This document shows, piece after piece, positions 54,590-62,726 of a DNA stretch of 64,000 nt. The notes beneath the pieces are model-generated. The model was not told the origin of the DNA. It saw nothing but the letters and a program-made list of their open reading frames with translations, and did no database searches. The stretch lies in NCBI GenBank assembly GCA_018436595.1, contig JAHDLC010000023.1:1-64000 (forward strand), in the 5' to 3' direction. Position numbers and translations under genes: made by a program. This DNA is from Synergistaceae bacterium. Its GTDB lineage: Bacteria; Synergistota; Synergistia; Synergistales; Aminobacteriaceae. How positions within the stretch are numbered: position 1 is the stretch's first letter; every line of letters begins with the position of its first letter.

Positions 54590-55855
54590 ATGAGTTTCTT
54601 CGAACATTTCGGTCTGACCAATGCCGCCGACGTTGCCACGGGCATGCTGATGCTCGTTATGATCTGCTACGCCATCGGCGATATCGTGTCCTACAAGACA
54701 AAGGCCGTCTTCTCCATGATCTTTGTCACGGGCTTCGTCTTCCTTTTCGGGTTCTGGTACGGCTTCCCCAAGACCATCTTCCAGACGACGGGAACCATTG
54801 CCTTCGCCGCGGTCAGTCTTCCCATCATTCTTGTCCACATGGGAACCCTTATGAAACTCAGGGACATCAAACAGGAATGGAAGACGGTCATCATCGCCTT
54901 TGTTGGTCTCGTGGCCCTTTCGATCGGCCTTTTCTTCATCGCCGGCCCAATCCTCGGCCGTGAAATGGCCCTCACAGCGGCCGGTCCCATCTCCGGCGGC
55001 ATCGTGGCCACCATCATCGTGTCGGAAGCCGCCAAGAAGGTCGGGCTCGAGCACCTCGCCGTCTTCGCCACCCTTCTTCTTGTTCTGCAGAATTTCGTCG
55101 GCCTTCCCATCGCCTCCCTCTGCCTCAAGTCGGAGACAAAGCGCCTTCTCGCGAAGTTCCGCAGCGGCGAGGCGGAGGAAACACAGGCGGGGAAAGCTCC
55201 CAAGAGCGATCCCGAGGTACCGAGCATCAGGCTGTTCCCGGCATTCCCCAAGCCCATGCAGACTCCCTTCGTCCTTCTTGCCAAGACCGCCATCGTCGGC
55301 TGGGTGGCCCTTCTCGCCGCCCAGCACTACAACGCCATGGTTCTCGGCGCCGGACTGCCTTACCTGCAGCTCCACAAGTTCGTCATGGCCCTCATCATGG
55401 GCATCGTGTTCTACGAGACCGGCTTCCTGGAGCACAAGGTCCTTGACAAGGCCAACGCCATGGGCTACGCCATGTTCTTCTGCCTGATCTTCATCTGGGT
55501 CAGCCTTCCCCAGGCCACACCGGAACTGGTACGCTCCCTGGTCTACCCGCTGGTGGTCTGCTTCGGCGTCGCCCTCGTCGGAATCGTCACTTCCACCTTC
55601 TTCACCTCGAAGATCCTCGGATACTCCTGGGCCATGGCGACGGCCATCGCCGTCACCTGCCTCTTCGGCTTCCCGGCGACCTTCATCATCACCGACGAGG
55701 TCACCACGGCGGGATGCGCCGACCCGAAAGAGAAGGAGTACTGCATGAGCCATCTCCTGCCCAAGATGCTCGTGGGAGGGTTCACCACGGTCACCATCGG
55801 CTCCGTCATCCTCGCCGGGTACCTCGGCCAGATCATCGAGACCCTGGCGAAATAA
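54590..55855 (+). CDS. Polytopic membrane transporter of unknown substrate
   Basis: A 421-residue protein with about 11 hydrophobic helices in two halves separated by a charged loop (residues about 185-225, rich in Glu/Lys). A glycine-rich segment AAGPISGGIVATIIVSEAAK in the first half, and AVTCLFGFPATFIITDEVTT in the second, resemble the re-entrant motifs of GltS/CitMHS-like secondary carriers. I do not recognise the family with confidence. The ATG at 54590 follows GGAGCAGGAGGG. A striking palindrome lies just downstream. Confidence 0.7.
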   Translation: MSFFEHFGLTNAADVATGMLMLVMICYAIGDIVSYKTKAVFSMIFVTGFVFLFGFWYGFPKTIFQTTGTIAFAAVSLPIILVHMGTLMKLRDIKQEWKTVIIAFVGLVALSIGLFFIAGPILGREMALTAAGPISGGIVATIIVSEAAKKVGLEHLAVFATLLLVLQNFVGLPIASLCLKSETKRLLAKFRSGEAEETQAGKAPKSDPEVPSIRLFPAFPKPMQTPFVLLAKTAIVGWVALLAAQHYNAMVLGAGLPYLQLHKFVMALIMGIVFYETGFLEHKVLDKANAMGYAMFFCLIFIWVSLPQATPELVRSLVYPLVVCFGVALVGIVTSTFFTSKILGYSWAMATAIAVTCLFGFPATFIITDEVTTAGCADPKEKEYCMSHLLPKMLVGGFTTVTIGSVILAGYLGQIIETLAK

Positions 55856-55864
55856 GCGCTCCAT

Positions 55865-55920
55865 ACCCCAACGTAAGAGGGAGGTCCGGACATGTCCGGA
55901 CCTCCCTCTTACGTTGGGGT
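55865..55920. repeat. Perfect 56-bp palindrome between convergent genes
   Basis: Two 28-bp arms, the left 55865-55892 beginning ACCCCAACGTAAGAGGG and the right 55893-55920 ending CCCTCTTACGTTGGGGT, with no loop or mismatch. It may be a bidirectional terminator, but neither side has a U-tract. Confidence 0.9.
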
Positions 55921-55932
55921 GAAATGACGCTG

Positions 55933-56532
55933 TTACTTTTCCGTTCTAGCCCCCGCCGGTTCCCTGAAGTAGGCCTCCGTGAATCCCTGGCACCCCCGGC
56001 AGACGGGACCGTGGTACGGCGGGTAGGCTTCCCCGCAGACCGGGCAGATCACCGGGGGCACTTTGGGGCGGACCTGGAGCACCTTCGGGTCCACCATCAC
56101 CGGGCTCGAGTCGAAAAGCGCGGCCCCCGCCCTGTTGATGCCCTCCAGGATGGCGTCCAGGTCCTGGTCCTTTTTCGGAACAAGCTTCAGGAACCATTCG
56201 TTCACGGCCGGGTACTCTTTCAGCCGTTCCATGCCGAGGGAGATACGCACGCCCTCGCCGGTCTGCTTGTCGTAGAACACGGCGGCAAACCTGCCCGTGT
56301 CCACGATCTTCATCCAGTGGTTCCCCACGGTGCAGGGGGTGAGCAGCTGGATGGCGTCTGCGAGACACTTCCGGGTCTCGCAGATCACGTCCATGAGAAT
56401 GCCTTCGGGCAGCAGCTCCCGGGCCAGCGAAACCATGTGGAGCGCCAGGACGCCTCCGGGGGCTTTCTTTCCGTGGAAGCGCTCCAGTTCTTTCAGATAT
56501 TCCTCGTAGGAGGAAAAGGGACCGAAGTACAT
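55933..56532 (-). CDS. FmdE-family protein linked to formate dehydrogenase
   Basis: A 199-residue protein of the FmdE type. The N-terminal domain includes GGVLALHMVSLARELLPEG and the conserved CLADAIQLLTPCTVGNHWM. A C-terminal zinc ribbon reads CPVCGEAYPPYHGPVCRGC. FmdE proteins occur with tungsten or molybdenum formylmethanofuran and formate dehydrogenases. The ATG at 56532 overlaps the fdhA stop by one base (TGATG), so it is translationally coupled. Its role (cofactor handling or subunit) is inferred only. Confidence 0.85.
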   Translation of the reverse strand: MYFGPFSSYEEYLKELERFHGKKAPGGVLALHMVSLARELLPEGILMDVICETRKCLADAIQLLTPCTVGNHWMKIVDTGRFAAVFYDKQTGEGVRISLGMERLKEYPAVNEWFLKLVPKKDQDLDAILEGINRAGAALFDSSPVMVDPKVLQVRPKVPPVICPVCGEAYPPYHGPVCRGCQGFTEAYFREPAGARTEK

Positions 56533-59279
56533 CAGGCGATCTTCTCGATCCTCACGGCGCACGCCTTGAAGGAGGGCGTCATGGTGTCCGGATCGAAATG
56601 CTTGAGGTCGCCGCTCAGCAGGTGGTTGGCGTTGGTCTCCCAGAAGTGGAAGGACATCCAGACCATCCCCGGGGCGATACGCTTTGAGACGTTTGCCTTG
56701 ATCCGAACCTCTCCGCGGCGGGATTTCACCCGAATGACCTCGCCGTGGGAAATGCCAAGCCGCTCGGCATCCTGGACGGAGATGTCGGCGAACTCCTCGG
56801 GCATCCTTTCGTTGAGTCCCTTCGCCCTGCCCGTCTGGGTCCTGGAATGGTAATGGACAAGGCGTCGTCCGGAGCTCAGCACCAGCGGATATTCCCCGTC
56901 GGGCTGCTCGCTGCTCGGAACCCAGTCGATGGCCTGGAAAAGGCCCTTCCCCCGGGAAAATTTGCCGTCCTTGTGGAGGATGGGGGTTCCGGGGTGTTCC
57001 TCGTTCGGGCAGGGCCACTGGATGCCCCCGATATTGTCGAGACGGAAGAACTTGACCCCCGCGAAGGCCGGGCAGAGGACCGAGATTTCGTTGTCCCAGA
57101 GTTCCCGGCCGCTGTTCGACGGCCATTCGTGCCCGAACCGCTTCGCGACCTGCTTGAAGATCCACCAGTTCGGCCTGGCCTCTCCCGGTGCTTCCTTGAT
57201 CTTCCGTACCCGGCTCACCCGGCGCTCGGTGTTGGTGAAGGTCCCGTCGTCCTCGGACCATGCCGCGGACGGAAGGATGACGTCGGCGAAAGGCGTGGTC
57301 TCGTTCCGGAATATATCCTGCACCACCAGGAACTCCGCAGAGTTCAGGCAGTGGGAAACGTGCCGGGGATCAGGCTCCGTGGCCACCAGGTTCTCGCCGA
57401 AGATCCAGAAGGCCTTCAGCCTGCCCGTGGGCAGTCCGTTGATCATTTCGGCGATCTTCAGCCCCGGCTGTCCCGGAAGGCTGTCCACGCCCCAGAAATC
57501 GGCGAATTTTTTGCTGATCTCCGGCGAATCCACCTTCTGGTAGCCGCAGAACATGTTGGGAAGGGCTCCCATGTCGCAGGCGCCCTGCACGTTGTTCTGT
57601 CCCCGCATGGGGTTGACGCCGCCGCCTTCCACTCCCATGTTTCCGAGGAGCATCTGGAGGTTGGCCAGGGTCATGACGTTCCGCTTGCCTGATACGTGCT
57701 CCGTGATGCCGAGAGTGTAGATGACCATGGCCGGCTTGACAGTGCCGAGCATCCGCGCGATCTCCACGATGGTGCTCTCGGGAACTCCGCTGATCTCCGA
57801 GGCCCGGCTGGGAGGATACTCCTCGATCTTTTCCGCGAATTCCTCGAAGTTCTCGCACTTTTCCTCCACGAACTTTTTGTCGTAGAGGTTTTCCTTGATC
57901 AGGACGTGCATGATGCCGTTCAGGAAGGCGATGTCAGAGCCGATGCGAAGCTGGGCGAAGATGTCGGCATAGTCGGCCAGCTCCTGCCTCCTCGGGTCGA
58001 CAACTATCAGTTTCGTCCCGTTCCTGACGCCGTTCTTCAGGTACGTGGCGGCGACCGGATGGGCCTCCGTCATGTTGGTGCCGATGCAGAAGAGGAGCTT
58101 CGCCTTGGCGAATTCCCCGATGGTGTTGGTCATGCCGCCCGCTCCAAAGCTTGTCAGTAGCCCCGCTACTGTAGGAGCGTGTCAGACCCGTGCACAGTGG
58201 TCTACGTTGTGATTCTGGAAGACCATGCGGAAGAGCTTCTGCATGCTGTACGAGTCCTCGTTGAGACTGCGCGCGCAGCTGACTCCTCCCACCGCGTCCG
58301 GGCCGTGCTTCTGCATCACCTCATTCAGTCGGGATGAAACGAGATCGAGGGCCTCGTCCCATGAAGCTTCGCGGAATTCGTCGTCCGGGCTTTTCTTTTC
58401 GCCCTTCCGCACCCGGATGAGAGGCTTCGTGAGCCGTTCGTCGGAGTAGATGAAGTCGTAGCCGAACCGTCCCTTGACGCAGAGCCTGCCCAGGTTGGGC
58501 ATGCCGTCCTCCGTCCCGGTCACACGGGCGATCCTGTCTCCGTTGACATGGAGGTCGAGCTGGCAGCCCACGCCGCAGTATGGGCACGTGGTGCGGACCG
58601 TTTTCGTCTGCCATGCCCGTCCCTGGCCGACGGCCTTCTTCTCGGTGAGGGCTCCCACGGGGCACATCTGGACGCACTGGCCGCAGAAGACGCAGTCCGA
58701 CTCCTCGAGTTTGCTTCCCACGGGCGGATTGATCATGGTTTTAATGCCCCGGAACTGGAAGTCGATGGCGTGGTACCCCGACTGGTGGTCGCATGCCCGG
58801 ACGCACCGGCCGCAGAGGATGCACTTGTTCATGTCCCGGATGAAGAATGGGTTGGTGTCGTCCAGTTCGTGCTCGGTGCACACGTCGCCGTCGTCCCGGA
58901 AGGGGGATTCTTCGATCCCCAGTTCGTAGGCGAGGTCCTGCAGTTCGCACCTGCCGTTCGACTCGCAGGAAAAGCAGTCCAGAGGGTGACGGATGAGGAT
59001 CATCTCCACGACGGCTTTTCGAGCCGCCAGGGCCTTCGGGCTGAAGGCGTCGACCACCATGCCGTCCGTCAGGGGGGTGGTGCAGGCGGGAAGGAGCTTC
59101 GGGTTCTTTTCCACCTCCACGAGGCAGACGCGGCAGGCGCCGCTGGGCGGCAGGGCCGGGTGGTCGCACAGCGACGGAATCCGTATGCTGTTGGCCCGGG
59201 CAGCCTGCAGAATGGTCACGCCAGGTTCTGAAGTAATTTCCCGGCCGTTGATGACGGCCCTGATCCTGTGTGTTTCCAT
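56532..59279 (-). CDS. fdhA: Selenocysteine formate dehydrogenase, catalytic subunit
   Basis: A 915-residue protein read through an in-frame TGA at 58182-58184 (Sec366). Without Sec the region looks like two ORFs. The context DHCARV-U-HAPTVAGLLTSFG matches the active site of formate dehydrogenases, in which Sec ligates Mo or W. The N-terminus is NuoG-like: 2Fe-2S (CDHPALPPSGACRVC), His-Cys3 (HPLDCFSCESNGRC) and two ferredoxin motifs (CILCGRCVRAC, CVFCGQCVQMC), then CPYCGVGC for the 4Fe-4S of the Mo-bisPGD domain. It interconverts formate and CO2. No beta or gamma subunit is adjacent. Confidence 0.93.
58141..58178 (-). promoter_or_regulatory. Bacterial SECIS hairpin of fdhA
   Basis: Starting 4 nt after the UGA, GCTCC pairs with GGAGC, enclosing a perfect CAGTAG-CGGGG-CTACTG stem-loop. 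The apical loop begins 16 nt after the UGA and is G-rich, as expected for SelB recognition. Confidence 0.8.
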
Positions 59280-59306
59280 TTCTCAAACTCCTTTCAGGGT
59301 AAAATG

Positions 59307-60326
59307 TCAGCTCCGTGCTGAAAAAGCGCATCCGGGGTAGGAGCACGAAACGCAGTTCCTGCACAGACCTCCTTTCCCCCAGCGTCTCACCTCCGCTCCC
59401 GAAGGAGGAATGCCCGCATACAGCCTGTCGAGGACCATGTCCAGGGACGTCCGCTCGAAAAAAACGGCGGAGGCGGGAACGCCGAGGACAAAGGCATTTC
59501 CCCTGCGGGCAAGCATAAGGTTTGCTCCGGGGATCACCGGGATTCTCCGGAACACCACGTCGTCGCACATTGATTCTATGGCTCCTGGCGTCAGGTCGTC
59601 GGCGTCGACGCTCATGCCGCCGGTACAGATGATGACCCGTGCTCCCTTTTCGAGCCATGCCGAAGCCGCCCCGAGAATGGAGTCCCGGTCGTCGGGGCAA
59701 AGGGTTTGCCCGAGGAAAGGTGCCCCGTAGACGTCAAGTTTTTTCAAAAGCTTGGGAAGAAAGGCGTCCCGGACCGTCCCCTCGTAAATTTCCCGGCCCG
59801 TGGTGACAAGGGCCGCAGGGAGGGAAGCCCAGGGCAGAACTGAGAGGGGCGACGCTTTCCGGGCCCGGTCCACCCGGTCGCGTTCCATGGAAAGGGGACC
59901 GATGCGGAACGCGGCGGCCGCCATGCCTTTCGTGACGGGGGTTTTGTTGGGCCGGGTGGTGAAGAGCCAGTCAGGATCGTCGTTGATGAAGTCGATGTCC
60001 TCGTCGCTGAAAAGAAGAAGGCCGTCCCTGGCGGCGACGAGGGTGCATTTCCCCTCCTCCGGGCCCCGCAGTTCCAGCCCGGCTCCTCTCATCCGCTCAC
60101 CGAGGAGCAGGGCCGCGTCGTCTTCGTGAAGTTCATCCGGTGCGAGCTCCAGAAAGGGAATGTTGGATTTTCCCATCCTCCTGAGCAGGGGAACATCGCC
60201 TTCAGCGATAACATGGCCTCTACGGAAGCGGGCGCCCTTGAATCCCGTCTCGGGGTCGATGAGGGTAAGATCGTGGGAGATTTTTCTGCCGACGGCCTGT
60301 TCCACGGGGAGAGTTTTCACAATCAT
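59307..60326 (-). CDS. MoeA/CinA-like molybdopterin-binding protein with C-terminal Cys cluster
   Basis: A 339-residue protein with a MoCF-like domain (residues about 175-290: ALVTTGREIYEGTVRD, VIICTGGMSVDADDLTPG, IPVIPGANLMLARRG). An N-terminal segment resembles the MoeA beginning (VEQAVGRKISHDLTLIDPE). The C-terminus ends in a CRNCVSCSYPGC cluster, not part of MoeA proper, which could bind an Fe-S cluster or metal. It is preceded by a Moco-type riboswitch and followed by fdhA 27 nt downstream, so cofactor insertion into formate dehydrogenase is a plausible role. Confidence 0.8.
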   Translation of the reverse strand: MIVKTLPVEQAVGRKISHDLTLIDPETGFKGARFRRGHVIAEGDVPLLRRMGKSNIPFLELAPDELHEDDAALLLGERMRGAGLELRGPEEGKCTLVAARDGLLLFSDEDIDFINDDPDWLFTTRPNKTPVTKGMAAAAFRIGPLSMERDRVDRARKASPLSVLPWASLPAALVTTGREIYEGTVRDAFLPKLLKKLDVYGAPFLGQTLCPDDRDSILGAASAWLEKGARVIICTGGMSVDADDLTPGAIESMCDDVVFRRIPVIPGANLMLARRGNAFVLGVPASAVFFERTSLDMVLDRLYAGIPPSGAEVRRWGKGGLCRNCVSCSYPGCAFSARS

Positions 60327-60353
60327 GTCCGGGTCACCGCGATTCCCCTTTCG

Positions 60354-60515
60354 TAAAAAAAGGACCGTTCATCGGCAATGATGACGGTCCCCGTGGTTTC
60401 ACGCGGTTTTTCCCGTCCTCCTTGCCAAACACGGGAGGCATGCCCGTTTCCAGGCATACCCTGACGGCCGCAGTCCATAGAGGTTCGCTCCACAGGAGAT
60501 ACGGCTCGGAGGCGC
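60354..60515 (-). promoter_or_regulatory. Moco/Tuco-type riboswitch with terminator platform (copy 2)
   Basis: On the minus strand the leader reads CGCCTCCGAG (about 60514-60505), then AGGGTATGCC, GGAAACGGGCATGCCTCCC and TTTGGCAAGGAGGACG. These blocks have the same order as copy 1 at 46.5 kb. The platform is an intrinsic terminator: GGACCGT (60390-60384), ACGGTCC, then seven T residues ending at 60354. It controls the MoeA-like gene and probably fdhA and the FmdE gene. Confidence 0.88.
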
Positions 60516-60590
60516 TGTATTGGGGGATGGAGCACTTTCCCTTTTCGTTGAAACGGCATTGCTGGGGAAAATTATCTCAATCTGTATGTC

Positions 60591-60596
60591 ATTATA
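60591..60596 (-). promoter_or_regulatory. -10 element of the MoeA-like/fdhA transcript
   Basis: TATAAT on the minus strand, preceded by an A-rich stretch and a poor -35 near 60615-60620. Start of transcription near 60584 places the riboswitch at the beginning of the leader. The remainder of 60327-60719 is the riboswitch, this promoter and the terminator of the next gene. Confidence 0.6.
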
Positions 60597-60652
60597 GGGT
60601 ATTTTCTCTTTTTTTTCCAGTCCGGTGTCCTCTTTCGTTTCCGGAGGAAAAA

Positions 60653-60681
60653 GGAAAGGGCTCCGGCATTTGCCGGAGCCC
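60653..60681 (-). terminator. Intrinsic terminator of the Mop-domain gene
   Basis: GGGCTCCGGCA (60658-60668) and TGCCGGAGCCC (60671-60681) form an 11-bp stem. T-rich sequence lies on both sides (TTTCCTTTTT on the minus strand and CTTTTTG on the plus strand). Confidence 0.9.
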
Positions 60682-60719
60682 TTTTTGTCCATGGAAACGG
60701 CGGAATATCCCCGGTTCTG

Positions 60720-60929
60720 TCAGTCTACCGCCAGCATGACGCTGTCTGCCTTCACGACGGCGTAGACGGGGGAGCCGACCCTGATTCCCAGGTTGGCGAG
60801 GGAGTCCATGGTGATCACGGATACCATGGTCTGTCCTCCGCCGATGTCGATGGTCACCTGGGCTTCCACGGCACCTTCCTTGACCGCCGTGACTTTGCCC
60901 CGTATCTGGTTCCGGGCGCTCAGCTTCAT
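60720..60929 (-). CDS. Mop/TOBE-domain molybdate-binding protein (molbindin)
   Basis: A 69-residue single Mop domain starting MKLSARNQIRGKVTAVKEGA and ending VYAVVKADSVMLAVD. This is the molbindin pattern: oligomeric, binding molybdate or tungstate in the cytoplasm. I chose the ATG at 60929, which follows GGAGG. The longer reading has hydrophobic non-family sequence. A promoter is visible upstream on the minus strand (TTGCAA 61009-61004 and CATAAT 60987-60982, spacing 16). It matches the molybdenum theme of the neighbourhood. Confidence 0.92.
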   Translation of the reverse strand: MKLSARNQIRGKVTAVKEGAVEAQVTIDIGGGQTMVSVITMDSLANLGIRVGSPVYAVVKADSVMLAVD

Positions 60930-61059
60930 TTTCTCAGCCTCCTTTTTCGTAGGGATGCCAAAAACAGTACCTTCCTCTTCCATTATGGCGATGATATGAT
61001 TTTTTGCAACGGGACAATCCCGGAAACATAAGGGAAAAACACAGGGGAGGAATAGAATC

Positions 61060-61431
61060 GTGAAATCCATAAGAGAAAAGGGAATACTGTGTGTCGTTTT
61101 GCTCGCCGTCATGGTCCTGTCCGGCCCGGCGGAAGGGAATCAGCCTCTCACGGTCACGGGCGGGGAGCCCGTCACCTATGCCTGCGCCAACGGAGACCGG
61201 CTGGTGGCACGGTATTTCAGCCTGTCCGACGACAGCCTCCGGTTCGTGAAGATTCTCTTTCCCGACGGCCGGGAATACACCCTTCCCCAGGTAATCTCCG
61301 GGTCAGGAGCCCGGTACACCGATGACGGTGAACTGCTCTGGTGGATCAAGGGCGACGAGGCGCGGGCGGAGGTCCGGGACGAAAACGGGGAATGGAAGGA
61401 ACTGTGCGGCGAGTGCAGGGTTCTGCCCTGA
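61060..61431 (+). CDS. MliC-like lysozyme-inhibitor domain protein, exported
   Basis: A 123-residue exported protein with signal peptide (KGILCVVLLAVMVLSGPAEG) and an MliC-type beta barrel: VTYACANGDRLVARYF, SGSGARYTDDGELLWWIKGD and C-terminal LCGEC. MliC/PliC proteins inhibit C-type lysozymes in the periplasm. A lipobox is not evident (the only early Cys is inside the helix), so it is probably soluble. The ATG follows GGGGAGG. It has no operon partner. Confidence 0.8.
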   Translation: MKSIREKGILCVVLLAVMVLSGPAEGNQPLTVTGGEPVTYACANGDRLVARYFSLSDDSLRFVKILFPDGREYTLPQVISGSGARYTDDGELLWWIKGDEARAEVRDENGEWKELCGECRVLP

Positions 61432-61463
61432 GGAAAAAACTGATACGGAAAAAAACGGGTCCC

Positions 61464-61790
61464 TCACAGGGACCCGTCAATTTTTTCCTGAAGCTCGTCC
61501 CAGGAGGGGATTCCCCTCCAGAGAAGCTTCCCGTCAAGGACCCACGTGGGTTCCGCCCGGATGTTGAACCGGACGAGGTCGAAGAACCAGATGCAGCAGC
61601 GGGGATCATAAATGTTCACTTCCACGGAATCGCCGTACCGTTCCCGGAGTTTTACCAGCAGCGGTCCTGCCGCCTCACGGGCGGCGGCCTGCGGGAAGGA
61701 TCTCATTTCCTCCTCCCCGTACAGGAAGTTGCTTCAGCAGGCCGATCCCATGGGTTTTTCCATGTAGAGCCTGAGTTTTCTCACGGCCAC
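61464..61790 (-). CDS. Candidate selenoprotein with CU motif, thioredoxin-like fold
   Basis: A 108-residue protein read through TGA at 61734-61736 (Sec19). GTG at 61790 follows AAGGAGGG by 6 nt. The sequence starts VAVRKLRLYMEKPMGSACUS and ends with the thioredoxin-like RAEPTWVLDGKLLWRGIPSW, containing a probable cis-Pro. If the UGA were a stop, the only alternative is an internal ATG at 61706 that omits the conserved-looking first strand and the redox motif. A CTTCC-loop-GGAGG hairpin (61728-61712) follows the UGA. It is translationally coupled to the EFR1 gene upstream. The family is not recognised; a disulfide/selenenylsulfide redox role is inferred. Confidence 0.7.
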
Positions 61791-61803
61791 GGCATTCCCT
61801 CCT

Positions 61804-62586
61804 TCAGAGATTTTCCGAGACGAGCTCCCCGTACTCCACCGACCGGTACTGTTGGTAGTTTTTGCCCTGCACGCCTATGGCCGCGGGGGGACAGAAGGCG
61901 ATGCACCGCTGGCAGGAGACGCAGCGGTCCAGGAACTCGGGATACTCCTCCATGCGGATGTTTTTCGCCGGGCAGAGCCTGGCGCACTTTCCGCACTTGA
62001 TGCACTTCGCCCTGTCCACTTCAAGATGGAATTTCCGGCTCATCAGCTTCCAGGGCCACTGCCGGCGGGACAGCCGGTAGAGCAGCGGAGAGAGGACATT
62101 GCCTCCCTTCCACGGAGCGTTTCCCTCAAGCAGCGCGTCGGCGAAGGCGGCGGCGTTCTTCTCCATCCTTTCGGTCTTTTCCCTGTTCTTCTCGAGGGAG
62201 ATGGTTATGTTGTTGTAGTTTGACGGCATGACGAAATCCCGTGCCCCCAGGGGAGTGTAGTGCTTTGAGACAAGGAGTTTTTTCACTGCGGGGCGGAGGC
62301 CGCCGGACGCTCCCCCCATGGTGGAGATCAGGAACGCCCCCCGCCCCTCCCCGTCGGGAAGGCTCTCGAGAAAATCCCAGGCGAAGGGGTAGGTGGAGAA
62401 CATGGCCACGGTGACGGCGATGCCGAGGGCGGTGTCGCCGTCACGGAAGGGGACAAACCCCTTTTCCAGCCGCCGGAGCCGGACGTCCTTTCCTCCCTCC
62501 CGCAGCCCGCGGGTCACTGCCCGGGCCGCAAGCAGGGTGTTTCCCGTTCCGCTGAAAAAATAGAAATCCACTGATGTTTCCTTCAT
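61804..62586 (-). CDS. EFR1-family flavodoxin/ferredoxin fusion protein
   Basis: A 260-residue protein. Residues 1-165 form a flavodoxin-like domain with the FMN-phosphate loop FFSGTGNTLLAARAV and the later STMGGASGGLRPAVKK. Residues about 185-240 carry two 4Fe-4S motifs, CIKCGKCARLCPAKN and CVSCQRCIAFCPP. EFR1 proteins are anaerobic electron carriers. ATG 62586 was chosen, though its GGAGG is 13 nt away. The stop TGA overlaps the ribosome-binding site of the CU selenoprotein gene, so the pair is probably a redox couple. Confidence 0.88.
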   Translation of the reverse strand: MKETSVDFYFFSGTGNTLLAARAVTRGLREGGKDVRLRRLEKGFVPFRDGDTALGIAVTVAMFSTYPFAWDFLESLPDGEGRGAFLISTMGGASGGLRPAVKKLLVSKHYTPLGARDFVMPSNYNNITISLEKNREKTERMEKNAAAFADALLEGNAPWKGGNVLSPLLYRLSRRQWPWKLMSRKFHLEVDRAKCIKCGKCARLCPAKNIRMEEYPEFLDRCVSCQRCIAFCPPAAIGVQGKNYQQYRSVEYGELVSENL

Positions 62587-62726
62587 GTCGGGTGCCGCGC
62601 CTCCTTCTGGTGCATGTATGGTTTCCATTGTACAGCAGGGGAAATCTCCCGGAAACAATCCGTTCCGTAAAGAAACATGACGGTAGTGTAAAATAATGAT
62701 AAGGAAATTTTCGGGAGGTGGAGAGA

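Noticed and set aside
56532-58184. Reading the fdhA region as a pseudogene or two separate genes split by a stop
   Set aside because: The stop is a TGA at the canonical Sec position with a SECIS-like hairpin, and the frame is otherwise intact.
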